The notes under the pieces are model-generated. The model searched no databases. It was not told the DNA's origin and worked only from the letters and a program-made list of their open reading frames with translations. A stretch of DNA of 64,000 nucleotides, taken from 2-02-FULL-55-14 sp964473365. Lineage in GTDB: Bacteria; Bacteroidota; Ignavibacteria; UBA10030. Shown piece after piece: positions 61,863-64,000 of this stretch; position 1 is the first letter of the stretch; each line of letters opens with the position of its first letter. The stretch is from contig CAYYOV010000018.1 of NCBI GenBank assembly GCA_964473365.1, forward strand, positions 1 to 64,000, given 5' to 3'. The position numbers and the translations under genes are program-made.

Positions 61863-63266
61863 ATGACCGACCCTGAGACCGAGAACCTGTCCGCTGATCC
61901 CGATCAGCCAAAGTCGACGCTCGAGGTTGACGACGAGCTCCTCCGCGATCTCGAAGATCTTGTCAAGTCGCGGTCGGACTATCTCGTCCTGAACATCATT
62001 CAGGACCTCGACCCGGGCGATATCGGACACATCCTCAATCGGCTGGAGATGGAGGATGCCCTCTACGTCTTCGGGATGTTGACGAATGAGGTCGCCTCCG
62101 CGGCTGTCCTCGACCTCGACGAGCCGACCCGCGAGTACATTCTGGCCAACCTCGGACAGGAACGCCTGACCGAGATCGTCGGCGAGATGGCCTCGGACGA
62201 TGCCGCTGACGTCGTGGGAGAGCTGTCGGACGAAAAAGCCGAAAGCGTCCTCGAAACGATGGACGTCGAGGATTCCTCGCAGGTTGAAGAGCTCCTCCGG
62301 TACGACGAAAACACCGCCGGCGGTCTGATGGCCAAAGAAATGGCCGTCGTCGGAAAGAATGACACCGTCAAGATGGCCATCCGTGTCGTCCGACGTTTGG
62401 CGAAGGAGCAGATGCATATCTATAACGTCTACGTCGTCGATGAGAACGGCGTCTTCGCCGGGGCCGTGAACCTGCCTGACCTCCTGCTGCATACGCCCAA
62501 CAAGCGGATGCACAAGATCATGGACCCCGACTACAAGCACGTGACGCCCGACGTCGATCAGGAAGAAGTAGCGCGCATCTTTTCCAAATACGACATCGTG
62601 TCGCTTCCCGTCACGGATACGGCCGGCAAATTGCTCGGACGGATCACGATCGACGACGTCGTCGACGTGTTGAAAGAAGAGCATGACGAAGACGTAGCCC
62701 GCATGGCCGGTACCGACAGCGTCGCCGTTGGCCAGCGCTCGCCCGTGCGGATGGCGTTCATGCGCCTGCCGTGGGTGATGATGACCCTCCTCCTGCAGCT
62801 CATCGCCGGCGTCGTCGTCCACGTGTTCGACCGCACGCTCTCGCAGATCATCCTGCTCGCGTCGTTCATGCCGATCATCTCGGCCATCTCGGGCAACACC
62901 GGTCTACAGTCGGCGGCTATGATCGTCCGCGGCATTGCGACCGGACAGGTCGATACGACCCGCTGGTGGATCCCGATGCGCCGCCAGGTCATCGTGACGC
63001 TGATCATTGGAACCGCGTGCGGGCTCGTGCTCGGCACGATCGCCGGATTCTGGCACGGCACGTTCCTCTTCGGGGCCGTGGTGGGAACGTCAATGTTCAT
63101 CTCGATCAATTTTTCGGGGATGGTCGGCACCGCCACGCCGATGATCTCGCATTCGCTCGGATTCGACCCCGCCATCACGGCCGGACCGTTCGAGACAGCG
63201 TTCCAGGATATCATCGGTATCACAGTGTTCCTCTCGCTGGCGACGGCGATGCTGCAATGGCTATGA
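61863..63266 (+). CDS. mgtE: Magnesium transporter MgtE
   Basis: A 467-residue Mg2+ channel/transporter. N-terminal helical superhelix domain (about 20-140; LVNIIQDLDPGDIGHILNRLEMEDAL-type repeats, AEIVGEMASDDAADVVGEL), two CBS domains (about 145-270), a connecting plug helix and five membrane helices (about 300-467; RLPWVMMTLLLQLIAG, GNTGLQSAAMIVRGIA, GTATPMISHSLGFDPA). GGAG lies 8 bases before the ATG. All key segments of the family are present. The N-terminal wording is by pattern. Confidence 0.95.
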   Translation: MTDPETENLSADPDQPKSTLEVDDELLRDLEDLVKSRSDYLVLNIIQDLDPGDIGHILNRLEMEDALYVFGMLTNEVASAAVLDLDEPTREYILANLGQERLTEIVGEMASDDAADVVGELSDEKAESVLETMDVEDSSQVEELLRYDENTAGGLMAKEMAVVGKNDTVKMAIRVVRRLAKEQMHIYNVYVVDENGVFAGAVNLPDLLLHTPNKRMHKIMDPDYKHVTPDVDQEEVARIFSKYDIVSLPVTDTAGKLLGRITIDDVVDVLKEEHDEDVARMAGTDSVAVGQRSPVRMAFMRLPWVMMTLLLQLIAGVVVHVFDRTLSQIILLASFMPIISAISGNTGLQSAAMIVRGIATGQVDTTRWWIPMRRQVIVTLIIGTACGLVLGTIAGFWHGTFLFGAVVGTSMFISINFSGMVGTATPMISHSLGFDPAITAGPFETAFQDIIGITVFLSLATAMLQWL

Positions 63267-63274
63267 AGACCCCA

Positions 63275-63397
63275 AGTAAGCAGTAGGCAGGTACACTCGG
63301 GCCCCGTCAGGCGAAAGTCTCGGGACCAAGATCAACGGTTTCTTGTCATAGGATTTCAGCCTGCCCATAACCTGACGGCACCTGCATACTGCCTACT
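63275..63397. repeat. AGTAGGC inverted-arm element, copy 4
   Basis: 123 bases; left AGTAAGCAGTAGGCAGGT, right CACCTGCATACTGCCTACT, core CAAGATCAACGG and TCTTGTCATAGG. It lies 8 bases after the mgtE stop. Same orientation as the other copies although the flanking genes run the other way. Confidence 0.9.
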
Positions 63398-63420
63398 TTT
63401 CTTGTACCTCACGTCATCTC

Positions 63421-64000
63421 ATGATCCGCCTCCGCACACTTCTGACACCATTGGACGTCGTTTCCATCGGGTTCCTCTCGTTCCTGATGGGGCTCTGCCT
63501 CCTCTTCGCGTCGCGAGTCGAGCATTGGCTGGTCCTCGTGGTCGTCGACCTCGCCGTTGTCGGGGCCATCGTGGCGCTGGCCTGGATGGCAGAACGCCAC
63601 CCGAGCAGGTTGTGGCGACACCTGCATCGATGGTATTGCTACCCCATCGTCCTGCTCGTGTACAAGCAGCTCTACTACATGGTCACGCCGATCAACCCGG
63701 TGGATTACGACCACGTCTTCATCGCGATCGATCGCTGGATGTTCGGCGCCGACCCGACGGTCTGGATGGCGCAATTCGCCCACCCACTCCTGACCGAGGT
63801 CCTGCAGACGGCCTATTTCTCGTACTACCTCCTGTTCATCATCGTGGGCGTGCAGATCTACCGCCGGTATCCCGTCCGCGATTTCGACCATGCCGCGTTT
63901 CTCATCGTGTTTGGCTTCTACCTGTCGTATCTCGGCTATTTTCTTATGCCGGCCGTCGGTCCGCGATTTACGCTGCACGATTTCCACGCCCTCAGCACGG
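63421..64000 (+). CDS. PAP2-superfamily membrane protein (3' end outside window)
   Basis: The first 193 residues of a polytopic membrane protein starting ATG 63421 and running off the window. About five helices are visible, with YDHVFIAIDRWMFGADPTVW and then FYLSYLGYFLMPAVGPRF, which is the pattern of the inositol-phosphorylceramide-synthase-like PAP2_3 group. The catalytic histidine motifs would lie beyond the window edge. It would be a lipid phosphatase or a lipid head-group transferase. Confidence 0.8.
   Translation, partial: MIRLRTLLTPLDVVSIGFLSFLMGLCLLFASRVEHWLVLVVVDLAVVGAIVALAWMAERHPSRLWRHLHRWYCYPIVLLVYKQLYYMVTPINPVDYDHVFIAIDRWMFGADPTVWMAQFAHPLLTEVLQTAYFSYYLLFIIVGVQIYRRYPVRDFDHAAFLIVFGFYLSYLGYFLMPAVGPRFTLHDFHALST

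Overview
This window looks like a scaffold from a metagenome-assembled or draft genome of a high-GC member of the Bacteroidota, most likely from the Ignavibacteria/Chlorobi/Kapabacteria side of the phylum. The reasons are three secreted proteins ending in the type IX secretion (T9SS) sorting domain with the YPNPFNP signature, several lipoprotein signal peptides, a lipid A-type acyltransferase (so an outer membrane), and TTG starts. A run of 100 N at 9466-9565 marks a scaffold gap. There is no rRNA, CRISPR array, transposase or phage gene. The taxonomic placement is inference from protein style only.

Layout. 1-12.3 kb: secreted and envelope proteins (a 1803-residue multidomain M28 peptidase, an exported metallo-beta-lactamase-fold hydrolase, lipoproteins, a small XRE regulator with a membrane partner) plus a ferredoxin and a YbaK-type deacylase. 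12.4-22 kb: mostly metabolism (a GHL10 lipoprotein, L-threonine dehydrogenase, a methyltransferase, an LpxL-like acyltransferase, deoC followed by a two-domain ALDH16-like dehydrogenase, a cold-shock protein). 22-33 kb: a Tat-exported aldo/keto reductase, a two-gene DUF5107-TPR / GH123-like pair, small envelope proteins and a LamG/FG-GAP T9SS cargo. 33-37.2 kb: tRNA-Glu and tRNA-His around a four-helix-bundle protein, then an OmpR-type regulator, PlsY and a second M28 peptidase.

37.3-60.7 kb is one long minus-strand glycan locus: eight glycosyltransferases (two GT2, one GT9, two GT39-like, three GT4), five SAM methyltransferases, a Wzx-like flippase, asparagine synthase, a heparinase II/III protein, a giant YfhO-like membrane protein and one unrecognised 140-residue protein. 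It has no sugar-nucleotide synthesis genes in view. 60.9-64 kb returns to housekeeping: rsmA, mgtE and a PAP2-family membrane protein cut by the window end.

The most unusual signal is not a gene. About twenty places, nearly all intergenic, carry degenerate tandem repeats with a period of 7 bases. Each site has its own unit (TTGCTTC, ACTCCAA, GAGTAGG, TTCTACC, CATACCC, AGAGGCC and so on). Many start exactly at a stop codon or tRNA 3' end, several form inverted pairs around a gene or tRNA, and one lies inside the ALDH16 coding sequence, where it writes a 7-residue protein repeat. Four copies of a related 117-142 base element have inverted AGTAGGC/GCCTACT arms and, in three of them, a shared CAAGATCA core. 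Heptanucleotide repeats (STRR) are known in heterocystous cyanobacteria; I do not know of a description in this group.
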